Assembly (NCBI GenBank): GCA_029204225.1 | Contig: CM055107.1 | Location: 8,797,472 to 8,861,471 of the forward strand | Length of the DNA stretch: 64,000 nucleotides | From: Diphasiastrum complanatum | Taxonomy: Eukaryota; Streptophyta; Lycopodiopsida; Lycopodiales; Lycopodiaceae | Reading direction: 5' to 3' | Shown: in pieces, positions 1-10,033 of the stretch | Position numbering within the stretch: position 1 is the stretch's first letter | How the letters are laid out: the number at the start of each line of letters is the position of its first letter | Position numbers and translations under genes: made by a program | The notes under the pieces: generated by a model | Told to the model about the DNA's origin: nothing | The model's input: only the letters and a program-made list of their open reading frames with translations | Databases searched by the model: none

Positions 1-700
1 TGTCTTCTTCCTTGATGGCATCAGACATAGCTAACTTGAGGCTCGTATATTCGTCATCAGATTTAAGCTTCCATCTAATCCATCTAGGAAGGCCAACTAA
101 GAACCAGATGATGAGCATCTGTTCGGAGGGCTGTTCTTGTACTTGACTTTTGAGGCATTTGAAATGCTTGATATAGTCTCGTACACGTTCATATTTTGTC
201 ATTTTGATGTTACTCAATTTCACAAAAGGGCTCTCGATCAAGCGAAAGGGCTTAAAACGCTTGACAAAGGACTCTTTCAAAACTGACCAATCTGTCTTTT
301 TGTCACGATCAAGTTTGGAAAACCAATCACGTGCTTTAGCGATCATGGTCATCGAAAACAGTTGGACCATAGCATCGGGAGATGTTTCGCCATACACATC
401 ACATGCATTCTCAAATATTTGCAAAAATCTTTGAGGGTCCGAACTACCGTCAAACTTTGGTAGATCTAGTTTTGGTGTACGTCTTTCAAGATGAGCTCCG
501 TGGGTAGCAGGGACTCCATTAAGGTTGGTTCTGACCGTGAGGGCTCAGCACCAGAAAAATGGGGTCGTGCGCATGAGGACTCGGCTCTATCAGGTTCTTG
601 TCCATCGAACAGGTTTGTGGATGGCTCTTGGAGTTCAGCTCTCATTCGGCAGAACCTATGACGTCTGATTTGTTCAGCTTCAGGGGACTTGATAATCGTC
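1..700 (-). pseudogene. Ty3/gypsy gag, partial (runs off the window edge)
   Basis: Read on the minus strand, this encodes a retrotransposon Gag capsid region. From about 522 down to base 1 one frame is fully open, with motifs LPKFDGSSDPQRFL, ARDWFSKL and VKRFKPFRLIESPF. The same protein recurs at 22016-22456 and 32970-33600. Near 525-540 this copy is one base shorter than the 22 kb copy, so the N-terminal part (LQEPSTNLFDGQEPDRAES) lies in another frame. That is a frameshift, unless translation starts downstream of it. The C-terminus lies outside the window. In orientation, primer site and LTR it belongs with the leader and LTR at 700-4996. Confidence 0.85.
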
Positions 701-839
701 TGGGACTTTAGGATTGTTTTGTTGGTCCATTGGGTACTGGTGAGTTTTTTATTGTTGTTTGGATTTTTTGAGTTTTTTGTGTTTTTGGAAGTTTTTTTTT
801 TTTTTTTGGGTTTTTGCGGTCCCCTACAGTTTATGGTTA

Positions 840-1904
840 CGGTGGGGTTGCGGTCATTTGCGATTATAGCGGTTGAAGGTGGTCGTAGGTAGTCATAGGG
901 CCGTAGGATTGCGGTCTGTTGCGACCTAATGTGGTGCAGCGGGCTGATTGCGGTGTCAGCGACTTATTGCGGATGTTGTTAGAGGGTTGTCTGTGGGTGG
1001 ATGGAATGGTAATGATTGCGGGTGAAGGGTCTGTGTGCAGGCGTAAGATGGCGTTTGCGGATGAGTTGGAGCGGTTGCGTGCTTCACGGATGCAGGGTGG
1101 AGATTTGTTTGCAATGGAGTGCGGAGGGTGGTGTGGTTGCGGGTGTGTGCAGAGGCAGTGTGAAGGGGAATTGATGTGGAAGGATGCGACGGAAACGGAT
1201 GGAGGTGGAGCGGTGAGGGTTGTCGAGGGCAGTTGTAGGGTCGTAGGATTTCGGTCTTGGGTGGTGATTTGCAGTGGTGGACGGGTTCGACGTGTCGAGA
1301 TGGATGGCAATGGTTTTCGGTGGGCGGCAGTCCCTACGGGTTGCGATGGGTTGCAGTGCTATGCAAGTGTGGGTAGAGGGTGGCCTGTGGCGGTTGAAGG
1401 TGTCCGTGGATAATTGTAGGGCCGTAGGATTGTGGTTATGGGTGTATGACGACAGTCTATAATCGGTGAGTGTGGATTGTTGCGGCTGTTGCGGGGCAAT
1501 GCGGAGGGAGGGTGGTTGTGATAGTTGATGGTTGGGATGGTTGCGGTTAATTGTGAAGGTGAGGAAGGGGGTGTAATGCAATGTAGGCGAGCAGTGGCGG
1601 TGGTACTGTGGTGCGTTGTTGTCAATTGCGATACATTGTGGTGAACGTGGCTGAAGGTTGTCATAGGGTGAATGAGGACGGTCTATAATGGGTGAGTGTG
1701 GTGTTATGTGAATGCTTGCGGTGTTGGCGGTGTTTGCGATGGTATGTTGTTGTAGGGTGAGTGCAAGGGTGCGATAAAATGCGATGGAGTGTGGTCTCAA
1801 CGAGCGAGGGCAGGTGTTGTCGTGTATTGCCGTTGGTTATGTCTGAGGATGAATTGGTGGGATGCGTTTACAACGACGGAGTGCGGGTGGATAAGGAGCT
1901 GGTC
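840..1904. repeat. Degenerate G/T-rich repeats in gypsy leader (first block)
   Basis: This stretch has strong strand bias (G and T on the plus strand) and recurring phrases such as GTAGGGTCGTAGGAT and GGTCTATAATGGGTGAGTG, repeated every roughly 180-230 bases with many changes. Open frames exist on both strands, but their residue composition follows the repeat and resembles no known protein. It lies between PBS and gag of the minus-strand gypsy element, so I read it as untranslated leader. Confidence 0.6.
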
Positions 1905-2345
1905 CGTCGGTTGAGATCTGAGTGACTTCCTTCAGTTGAGATCAAATAGCTCACTCCAGTTGCTATTTTACAGAGAGCTCCGTTTGAGATCTGAGTTGTG
2001 CTCCGGTTGAGATGTGAGCGTGAACTCCGGTTGAGATGGGAGCGTGAGCTCCGATTGAGACTTTACAGAGAGCTCCAATTGAGATCTTATAGAGAGCTCC
2101 GGTTGAGATCTTAGTTGTGCTCCGGTTGAGATGTGAGCGTGAGCTCCGGTTGAGATCTGAGCATGAGCTCCGATTGAGATCTGAGCTGTGCTCCGGTTGA
2201 GATGTGAGCATGACCTCCGGTTGAGAATTGAGCTGGGCTCCAGTTGAGATTTCAAAGGAGCGTTTCGGTTGAGATTTAAGAAAAGCGCTTCGGTTGAGAG
2301 CTGATGCAACACCGTTGGTTGAGATTTGACTGATGGCTCTGGCTC
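1905..2345. repeat. 24-bp minisatellite array A (core GCTCCGGTTGAGAT)
   Basis: Tandem units of 24 bases share the core GCTCCGGTTGAGAT, with a variable tail such as GTGAGCGTGA or CTTACAGAGA. Successive GAGCT starts at 2046, 2070 and 2094 are exactly 24 apart. Because 24 is a multiple of three, the minus strand reads as an 8-residue repeat (ISTGALYK, ISIGALCK, VSIGAHAP). No protein family is recognised, and the period alone does not show that it is translated. Confidence 0.9.
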
Positions 2346-3035
2346 TGGGTGAGATTTGAGCATGAGGAAACTAGAGGTGTGTGAAGGGCTATCTTGGAGG
2401 AAGATCTTAGGGTGGCAAAATGTGGTCTGATGGAATGGAATTTGATCGCAATGGCCAAGAGCGGGCAAAACTGTTCAAGATGAAGTGTTGTCAAAAACAA
2501 CGGGACCGTTCAAGGGCGAGTGTTGTGGATTGCAGTTTCTACGGTGAGCGAATGGAAAGCAGCTGTTGCGGTGGAGATACGGTCAGTTGCAGTGGTAATG
2601 TTGTTGCGACGATGAAAGGAAGCTAAGACGATGGAATGCAGGTGTTGCAGTAGATTGCAGTGTCTATGGTGAATGAGTGGGATGCGGCGGCTTGCGGTGT
2701 TCATTATGTGGGAGGGGTGCGATGGTATGTTGTGGTAGGGTGATTACAAGGTTTTGATGGAATGCGACGGGTGTGGTTAATTGCGGAGGTGAGGATGGTT
2801 TGTGAATACAATGGAAAACGGTTGCAACGACGGAATGCGGTTGCAACTGTAGAATGTGGGTGTTGCGATAGAATGCGGCTGGAGGGCAGATGTTCATGGT
2901 TGATGGTTGTGGTGATGGAATGCGGTGGTATGTTGTGTGATGCAAAATTGTGGTGGAATTGCGGGTGTCATAGGTTGTCGAGGGTATGTAGTTGGTGGAA
3001 TGGAGTGTTGTCAATGGCGGTGGTGAGGAATTCAT
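2346..3035. repeat. Degenerate G-rich repeat block between the two 24-bp arrays
   Basis: This block contains variants of GGAATGCGG and GTTGCGGTGGA in the same style as 840-1904. Together with the flanking 24-bp arrays it forms an alternating G-rich / minisatellite pattern. No coding signal is credible here. Confidence 0.55.
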
Positions 3036-3560
3036 GTTGTCCAGATCAGATAGGATCTCATCGGCTGAGTTGGGAGCATGATTTTTGGTTGAGGTTTGAG
3101 CTGGAGCTCCAGTTGAGATAGGAGTGTGAGCTCCGGTTGAGAATTGAGCTGGAGCTCCGGTTGAGATTTGAAGTGGTGCTTCGGTTGAGATTTGAAGAGA
3201 ACCTCCGATTGAGATCTGCCAGAAAGCATCGGTTGAGATTTCAGTGAGGCCTTCGGTTGAGATTGCTCTGAGGCCTCCGGTTGAGTTATGAATGAATGGC
3301 CTCCGATTGAAATTTGAGGAGGCCCTCTGGTTGAGATTCGAAGAGGGCTCCGGTTGAGATTTAAGGAGGCCCTCCAGTTGAGATTCGAAGAGGGCTCCAG
3401 TTGAGATTTTACACAGAGCTCCGATTGAGATTCGAAGAGGGCTCCAGTTGAGAATTGAGCAGGGTGCTCCGGTTGAGATTTGAGCAGTGTGTTCCGGTTG
3501 AGATTTGAGCATAGTGCTCCGGTTGAGATCTAAAGAGGCTCTCTGGTTGAGATTTCAAAC
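3036..3560. repeat. 24-bp minisatellite array B
   Basis: This is a second run of the GCTCCGGTTGAGATTT core, more diverged than array A, with tails such as GAGGAGGCCCT or GAAGAGGGCTC. The minus strand reads as 8-residue units (ISTEGLTE, ISTDAFWQ, ISIGGSLQ). It belongs to the same gypsy leader as array A and has the same core, so the two probably descend from one array. Confidence 0.88.
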
Positions 3561-3798
3561 GTGAAGAACAGGAGGAGCATGAGTTTGAGTAAACATAAAT
3601 CCATGTATGTGTTGGCGTTTGTTATCAAGGGATTTGTGAGTCTATCAGTACATAGATGTGGGCGAGGAGATAGCCATTGAAGTGGCTTTGGTCAGGTGCA
3701 GAAACTCAGATGTGGTGAAAGAATTGGAGTCTGTGTGCAATAATCTGAGTGTGGACTATGTTGTTGTGTTGTTGGATGGAGAATGCATTGGGGTTCAA
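3561..3798 (-). other. Gypsy leader next to the primer binding site
   Basis: This is the leader sequence immediately downstream (minus sense) of the PBS. A short plus-strand open frame at 3658-3921 runs across the PBS into the LTR and is therefore unlikely to be a gene. Nothing else is seen. Confidence 0.5.
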
Positions 3799-3813
3799 GT
3801 AGCAACGGTGCCA
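3799..3813 (-). promoter_or_regulatory. Primer binding site of gypsy element 1
   Basis: Minus-strand TGGCACCGTTGCTAC lies two bases inside the LTR end. It matches the TGGYRCCGTTGC style of tRNA primer sites in plant Ty3/gypsy elements; I did not assign the exact tRNA. The second copy at 25505-25520 is TGGTGCCCGTTGCCAC. Confidence 0.75.
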
Positions 3814-3815
3814 AA

Positions 3816-4996
3816 TGTTCATAGATCCCCTGCTCCAGAGGATCTGTTTACTATGGTTTCTTTTCTTGCTACTTCTTCAAAATCGTTTCTGCCTGTTATC
3901 AGGCTTCATGGCATTTGTTAGATGGTTTCTTGATTTTACGATGCCAACCCAGGCAGAAGGGACAGAGTTTTTGTTGTAGCATAATTCTTTTGTCCTGCCT
4001 GTTAGAGGACTACTCAGGTACGTCACTCTTGAACGCACTTACATTCTACATAGAGATGCAAGCCAAGAAGTCATTCACAAATCAACATGCAAACCAATGA
4101 ACGTTCTACATATTCTACAGCTACCTACTCTTAAAAAGAACTGAAACATAGCCTGCATTTTACTGACACTAAGCTACACTTGCATAAACTAACAAAACAA
4201 GAAACAAGAAACTAATCTACAGCATATTAGAAGTCCAAGAATCAAGAAACCAACCAGTCTATTGATTCTTGGACATCCCAAGAACATCAAGAACTGGACT
4301 GTCGGAGATATGCAAGAATCACACCACAGATCCAGCCTATTTAGTTTAGCTGAATGCTGGTTCCTAAATTAATCCACAAGAAAGAAAGAAAGCTAATCCA
4401 CTCTACGAAGCAGCAAATCTAATCCACTCTACAAAGCAGCAAATCTAATCCACTCTACAGTCCACAACCACACACAAAAAGGAGGGAAGGGCAAGATCAT
4501 AAATGCATCAATCAAGAAACAAGCATGATCAAGGAGCTCAATGGTTGCACCAAACTCGTGAAGGCTCTTCTCATTTCAGCATGGAGTTGATACAATTCAC
4601 AAAAAGCTCCTCTTCACAAAGAGAGAGTCTCTTAAATAAGCAAGAGAGCTCCTTAGGTGGCATCCTAGTGAAATTTCCACATTTCACAAATTACAAGTGG
4701 AATAATGCTCTCCACTAGAGGTCACCATCAAAAGGTGGCTCACTCTACTTTCTTTAAGAGGGGTCTACTTGCATTTATTACATTTGCCTAGAAATACTAG
4801 TTCCTACATGGTCATTCCATCTTCTGGGATTCACCATGAGGCTTACACAATTCTTTCTTGTCTTTCCTAGCTAGTATTTCTCGGCTCTCAGTCTTCATTA
4901 GTCTCGTCTTCTCAGAGACCTCCTCGGTCTAAGGTGAGAGGTGCTCTTGCGTTGCTCTGTCCGAGTATCTTGGGGATTCATCAGAATCAGCCAACA
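3816..4996 (-). mobile_element. 5' LTR of gypsy element 1
   Basis: This 1181-bp LTR starts TGTTGGCTG (minus strand, at 4996) and ends TATGAACA (at 3816), followed by the primer site. It is homologous to 25523-26751 (minus) and to 36402 onward (plus). Shared blocks include the start, a CTCACCTTAGACC segment, a gene-like TATA region and a CCTCTGACAGG segment near the end. Where the 36 kb copy reads CTTATATAAGAG, this copy reads CTTATTTAAGAG. Confidence 0.88.
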
Positions 4997-5515
4997 AATC
5001 TTGTTGTAATTTCCTTCCCCGGGGATATTCAACGATCAAGTGAATTGTACAAGGTCATTGTAGTACTCAACATGATCAAATGTCTTGCAACTTGATGCAT
5101 ATGTTTAATGTCCATAGATCCATTGATGATTGTTATGGATAATATACCTTCAGCACGAAGCTTTGCTCCATTGATTTCAATGCGCGCAGAGATTACCATG
5201 AGAATCAACAACCATCTCAATGTTGTTCCTCAAAAAATTCTCGATAATATTAATTGCATTCTTGAGTTGCATGCAATGTACAACATCACTGTAGTACTCA
5301 GCATTGTCCACAAATCTAAGGATCAGCCTAAAATATTGTCCATAAATCCAAGAATTGGTACAAGAAAACTTCATAAGCGTCACTAAATTATTGATAAACG
5401 TCGCTACATATCAACCAACATCGCTGAAACGTCGCTACATATCAACAAAAATCGCTATGTTTTTTTAGTCAATTATGCATTGCCCGACGACATTTACAGT
5501 GACATATATTCACAT
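4997..5515. other. Unassigned sequence, weak coding signal on minus strand
   Basis: A 68-codon minus-strand frame (5177-5383) reads like a protein (RFVDNAEYYSDVVHC, IIENFLRNNIEMVVDSHG) but has no family I recognise. Its continuation toward 5030 has stops. From 5395 to 5460 the phrase AACGTCGCTACATATCAAC occurs twice. This is probably gene or element debris. Confidence 0.4.
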
Positions 5516-5885
5516 TAGAGGAGTTCTAAATCCAAAAAAGACCCTTTGTGAAGATTCTTTTTATATTTTTTCTCAAATGTTTCTTACACATGGACCAATC
5601 AAAACACTCAAATTTGAAATCTACGTAGTGTAACTTTTTGAGTCCAATTTTGATTCCATACTAAAAATGGCATAACTTTTTAGTGGTAAGTCCGAATTTA
5701 GCGGAGTTTGGTGCATTGGAAAGTGCTTGACAAGAGCTTTCAAGTGATATGTTAGATGACATACTTCTGGGCTACAATTAAAAGTTATGGCAAGTCAAAA
5801 GTATTAGTGTTATAATATTTTAATAATAAAAAAGGCATCTTGCACGAATTCTTAAAGGGTCTTTTTGAAAATCAAAACTCCTCTA
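5516..5885. mobile_element. MITE-like element with about 45-bp terminal inverted repeats
   Basis: The left end (GAGGAGTTCTAAATCC, then AAAAAAGACCCTTTG) and the reverse complement of the right end (GAGGAGTTTTGATTTTC, then AAAAAGACCCTTT) match over about 45 bases with a few mismatches. Both sides are bounded by TA (5516-5517 and 5884-5885), as expected for a TA target duplication of the Tc1/mariner (Stowaway) type. It is about 366 bp long, AT-rich, and has no coding capacity. Confidence 0.7.
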
Positions 5886-6179
5886 ATGTTGTCCACAACA
5901 ACAGTTGATTTGAAATTCCCTTTGCACACCATTTCTGATTTTTCTCTCATTCCTCTCAATCCTCTCATTCTCATCCTTGCTTCGTTGCTTCGTTGCTTGC
6001 TATTGCTCTCATTTCATTGTAGTGCTTCTATTCTCATTTTCACTTTTATATTCATAGTGATCTTGTTACTTGTTAGCATTTACTTAAATGCAATCTTAGT
6101 CTTTAGTTTAGTTTTCTTGCAGTTTTTATTTGTAGTTCTAGTTTCAATGTTTTTTATGTGGTTAGTTATTGTACCATTG
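5886..6179. other. Unassigned AT-rich stretch
   Basis: A plus-strand frame (5865-6209) is dominated by Leu, Ile, Phe and Val from T-rich DNA and overlaps the MITE end. I do not believe it is a gene. No other structure is seen. Confidence 0.4.
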
Positions 6180-7480
6180 GTCTTGATGGCCAGTGGAAGT
6201 GGTGGATGACGCGGTCGACGTGACCGGTTGTCTAGTTCTTCCAGGGGACACACTTTTGAGGGTGCGCCCCCTCTAGCGGTGGCCCTAGCTCCGGCGGTGG
6301 CCGTGGAGGTGTCACCTCTGGCAGCGACCAAGAGGAGCTGGCATTTTGTCTCATGAGAGGCTTGCACCCTTCTGCTCGCACGACAATCTGCGAGCAGTCG
6401 ATGCGTGAGGACGTGACAACTGGGTCACCTATCCCTACTGGTGAGTCAAGCAGATGCCCATATGAGATTCATGTTGATGGATCTTTGAATATGGATGACA
6501 ATAATGGATATTTGGTCATGAGACAAGCTTGTGAATTGACCAAATTATACATTAGCAATTCTCCAACTATTGGCGCGTACAGGATTGTACCATTGATGCA
6601 TTGCATAGGAAATTTCCATGTGACCATCCATTTAGTAATAAATGAATGGAGGAAAAGCTTGGTGAGCACATGCATTGAGCACATGCATCACTATCGTGAC
6701 AAGCTTCGCCAATAATATTGAAGGCCAGGTAGACCAGGCAAACCATCCTCGTGTAGCAAAAGTCCTTGGACTTTCCTCATGAGTGAGTTTACGAAAACCC
6801 CCCATAAATATGACAAGCATAAGGAAGTAGCAAGAGTAAGACTGGCATGAATAGTATCAGTCATCATTGGCGTTGGGGGGAAACAACGTTTTAAAGGTTA
6901 TTTTGTGAGTAATTTTTATCCCTAAATTGCATTGTTAGGTTCTATTCATAGCTTAAGTCAACTAAGTTATATTCATAACTCAATTGCTAACAAGTTTTCT
7001 TGATGTGTCCATAGAATGCGATCTATAGCAGAGTTCCAAGTGATGAAGAATATAAACTCTGCTACAATCGTAATTTCGAGAACATGCACAGGGAATTGGA
7101 AAGTAGAGGCATCTTTCCAATAGATCAGGTAAACCCTACCTTATTTCTTGATAGTTGAAACTACTCTTTGGTTTAAATAGGATTGCATTGCATTCAACTT
7201 TCACAAAATACGTATGTACCTCATGTTCAGTTAAAATATGCATTGCATTCAATTTCTCAAAGTACCTACAATTGTGTGTGCAGATTGATGAAGCGCAAGA
7301 GGAGCAGATTGATCAAGAACTTGCATAGGAGTAGGACATCAAGGGGACGGTGGCAGAAATTGGCGATAACGGTAGGGGTACAGGTGGTACTAACGAGGAC
7401 GACGAGCAAGCAGACATTCATAGAGGCGATGTCCTCTTCTTAGAATGTAAATATTTTTTTGTAAATAGAATACATGTGCA
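6180..7480 (+). pseudogene. Unrecognised multi-exon gene remnant
   Basis: Three coding-like blocks are visible. Block 1 (6180-6715) starts with a basic Gly/Arg/Ser stretch and continues VDGSLNMDDNNGYLVMRQ and IVPLMHCIGNFHVTIHLVIN, with frame changes. Block 2 (7015-7128) is flanked by CCATAG and GTAAAC and reads SRVPSDEEYKLCYNRNFENM. Block 3 starts at 7284 after TGTGTGCAG and reads IDEAQEEQIDQELA, then an acidic Asp/Glu-rich tail, with two in-frame stops. The acceptor and donor positions between blocks 2 and 3 fit a real intron. I recognise no domain. A link to the methyltransferase-like remnant at 26.8-29.3 kb is possible from style only. Confidence 0.45.
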
Positions 7481-7849
7481 TGCACATTTTGATTTAGAAT
7501 ACGTAGCACAAAAAGTATGAGCAATTTCGATCAATGCTACTGCTCACCTTTAAAAAGTAAAAATAGAATCCCCTCAAAATAGAGGGAGATCGCCCATCAT
7601 GTACTCTCCAACAAAAAAAAATGAGGCTTCGCGAGTGCAAATGAGCACTCATGGGCCCCAACAAAAATTTCTAAACCCAAACAATTGCCGCACAGCAACG
7701 TTACCTTAAACCCTAAAATTTTTAAATCAAAATAATATGTCACTAGGCGACATAGAAGCGTTGGTAAAAAACTTTTTATCCAAATTGAAAGTCAAATAAG
7801 ACATCCAAATTGAACGCGAATGAAAAGGATGGCATTATACTTTTGGTAT
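7481..7849. other. No gene seen
   Basis: AT-rich sequence with no credible open frame or repeat border. Confidence 0.5.
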
Positions 7850-8330
7850 TTACAACGCACATGGTTGTGCTTGGCAAAAAACTTTTTGTACACATCTTGG
7901 TAGAGGACGATTGAAGCTATAGTTGATGAATAGTTCTTCACCACATTTAATAGGTCTGATCGCACAAATCATTACATATGTAGCTTTCACATATCTAGAA
8001 AAATACTCTTCTTTTCCATTGATGCATTCTTCAAAGTCACAATTAGTTAATGAAAGGTGACAAGTAAAACTGTTTATATATGCAGCGATGTTTCCATGTA
8101 TTTTTGGATGCCCATCGATGTACATATGATGTGCTTTTGAAACACTTGTCCCTTGCATGTGCCTCTCAGCACTGGAATTTAAACCATATATTTGCATTCT
8201 CCATTGGACATAGAGCATGCCAATCACCCCAATTGTATTGAGGTCTTGCATATGGCATTAATGTGACAACACTATTCAAAGGGACATCAATGCTAGTCAA
8301 AGTAAACAAACCTAATCCGGCATTAGGAAA
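7850..8330 (-). pseudogene. SET-domain protein fragment, frameshifted
   Basis: The minus strand encodes the two halves of a SET (protein-lysine methyltransferase) domain. The N-terminal half (GLGLFTLTSIDVP, then LMPYARPQYNWGDWHALCP) is in one frame up to about 8190. The C-terminal half, in another frame, holds IDGHPKIHGNIAAYINS, NCDFEE and RPIKCGEELFINYSF. GNIAAYINS matches the substrate/SAM-binding NHS-type segment and GEELFINYSF the GEEL..DY motif. The frameshift lies near 8170-8190. No start codon or upstream domains are seen and the 3' end stops naturally. It lies between gene debris and a gypsy integrase relic. A catalytically normal SET usually has N-H at the knot; here it is I-N-S. Confidence 0.7.
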
Positions 8331-8596
8331 CTACTCACTAGGCTTAATTATGTACATATGACCCCAATTTGAAAATGATGTCCCACATAATGGTTGTGGT
8401 ACAGTATCATGCCCCCATCTAGATCTGGATCCCCCTTGGACCCTGATGGATTTCCCCGATCGTGCCAGATCCGGCCGAATCTTGATGGGTCTAGCTTGAT
8501 TTGGCTTGATCTTCCTAGATCTAGTGGTGATGGTCTATCAGAATAGCTTTTCGTACATGCTACCACCAATCTGGATCTATCTCACTATAGTGGCCA
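8331..8596. other. Junction between SET fragment and gypsy integrase
   Basis: This short stretch is rich in GATC-containing words (GATCTGGATCC, CTTGATC, GATCTAG). It is downstream of the integrase stop, so it may be gypsy 3' region, but no polypurine tract or LTR border is identifiable. Confidence 0.35.
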
Positions 8597-9765
8597 GTAC
8601 TTGTGCAACCGGCTACCGTTGATGGGTGTATCGAAAGGTGTCCCATCTAGCTCCTCTAAATTCACAGCTCCGTGATTAAGAATTTCCTTGATCCGATAAG
8701 GACCTTCGCCTGTGAATTTTAATTTCTCCTTGATCGCCTTGGTTCTATACATTAGGACCAGATCTCCGGAGTGAAGATCCTTCTTTTTAACCTGCGATTG
8801 TGCCATGCTCCGTCTTTCCTTTTCAACTGCCAATGCATGCACAGCTAGTAAGCGTGTTTCACAGAGTTTATGCAGGGCTTCGTGGCGTAGTTGTAGAGAT
8901 TTGGATTCATTAAGACGTTGTGTTGTGGCAATCCTTAATGAAGGGACTAGAAATTCTATTGGCATCACAGCATCCTGACCATATACCAATTGGAAAGGTG
9001 TTTGATCAGTGCTTCCCTTATATGATGTCCTGAATGCCCACATTGTAGCATGCAACTTATGTTCCCAATCTGATCTGCTAGCTTCAACTATTTTTGTGAG
9101 CACACTACACAAGATCTTATTGGATGATTACCACGAGGATAATAAGGCATACTGGTTCTATGGATCACGAAGAATTCCTCCCACATGACCTTGATGGTCT
9201 CATTGATGAAATGACTTCCGCAATCGCTGGCTAGCTCCACCGGGCATTTGAAGCGCACAATGATATTTTCATAAAGGAACTTGGCAATGGTCCTAGCATT
9301 AGCTACTCTTACTGCCTTGGCTTCGAACCACTTGGTGAGATAATTCGTGGCTACGATTATGTATCGAGCATGGGAACTCCTTGCTGCAGGGTGAATTGGA
9401 CCAATGTAATCCAATCCCCACTTTTCGAATGGTGCTTGGGCTAAGACCGGGTGCAGTAGGTCATAATTCAATCTCGTTGGTCTCCTTGCCCTTTGGCACA
9501 CATTGCACTTTCTCAAGTATTCCTCCGTATCCTTATGAATCGTTGGCCACCAACATACTGATTGCAGGATCTTGCAAACTGTAATGTCGGATCTAGAATG
9601 GCCTCCACCCATGTCTTCATGTGAAAGCGAAATGATTTGGGTGGCCTCATGAGGGAGAATACATCACCGAAGAATCTCGTCTCGACCTCTTCGATACAAC
9701 TGGCTGGCAATCAGTTGATAAGGTTTAGCCTTCAAGATCAATTTTTGCTGATCCGCCTTTGGTAG
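8597..9765 (-). pseudogene. Ty3/gypsy pol fragment: integrase, frameshifted
   Basis: Minus-strand order: RNase H-integrase spacer (LILKAKPYQLIASQLYRRG), zinc-binding segment with His residues in SHEDMGGGH and Cys in RKCNVCQRA, core domain with the first Asp (WGLDYIGPIH) and the second Asp (ASDCGSHF), then after YYPRGN a deletion and frame change to SSNKILCSVLTKIVE, and the C-terminal part (FQLVYGQDAVMPIE, GPYRIKEILNHGA). The deletion removes the segment that normally carries the catalytic Glu. A second frame change lies near 9700. No chromodomain is seen. The upstream RT is cut off by family X at 9768. The plus-strand fragment at 21118-21330 is the same family. Confidence 0.9.
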
Positions 9766-9767
9766 TA

Positions 9768-10033
9768 ATTCTAAGATATGATAATTCATCAATTAGAATA
9801 TCTAGAAGAACCATTAAGATATAGAACGATTAAAACTCAACTCTGAGTATCCCAAATACTCTTTTGAGTAAAATGCTTCTATTTTTAGCACCAAATGTAA
9901 GAAAATAGCCTTCATTCATCTTAATAGACTTTTCTGTCTCCTATGATAACTAGAGATCTAATCAAAAGAAAAAACTGTACTCAAGCATCTGCAAACCATA
10001 AAGCCAACCGACGCCCTCATAGAGCATATAAAG
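9768..10033 (+). repeat. Family X copy A, left part (non-coding 5' portion)
   Basis: This part is nearly identical to 38550-38812 (both begin AAGATATGATAATTCAT and run to GAGCATATAAAG). It has no open frame. The copy is interrupted at 10033 by a copia element and resumes at 15101. Confidence 0.85.
10029..10033. repeat. Target-site duplication, left copy (TAAAG)
   Basis: TAAAG at 10029-10033 is repeated at 15101-15105, directly outside the two LTRs. The uninterrupted copy at 38.8 kb has a single ATATAAAGCACTGCG at this site, which proves the insertion point. Confidence 0.97.

Noticed and set aside
864..1800. Overlapping open frames of 148-238 codons on both strands
   Set aside because: Composition (Thr/His/Pro-rich or Gly/Val/Arg-rich) follows the G/T-rich repeat, and the frames exist on both strands at once.
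2664..3512. 282-codon minus-strand frame
   Set aside because: It is the 24-bp array read in frame plus repeat-derived sequence; no protein family, and there is no evidence that it is translated.
1905..3560. CRISPR-like array
   Set aside because: Units are contiguous 24-bp tandem repeats with gradual divergence, not constant repeats with unique spacers, and the DNA is plant nuclear.
3658..3921. 87-codon plus-strand frame
   Set aside because: Crosses the primer binding site and the LTR border of a minus-strand element.
5865..6209. 114-codon frame with apparent membrane segments
   Set aside because: Its start is inside the MITE right end, and the hydrophobic residues come from T-rich DNA.
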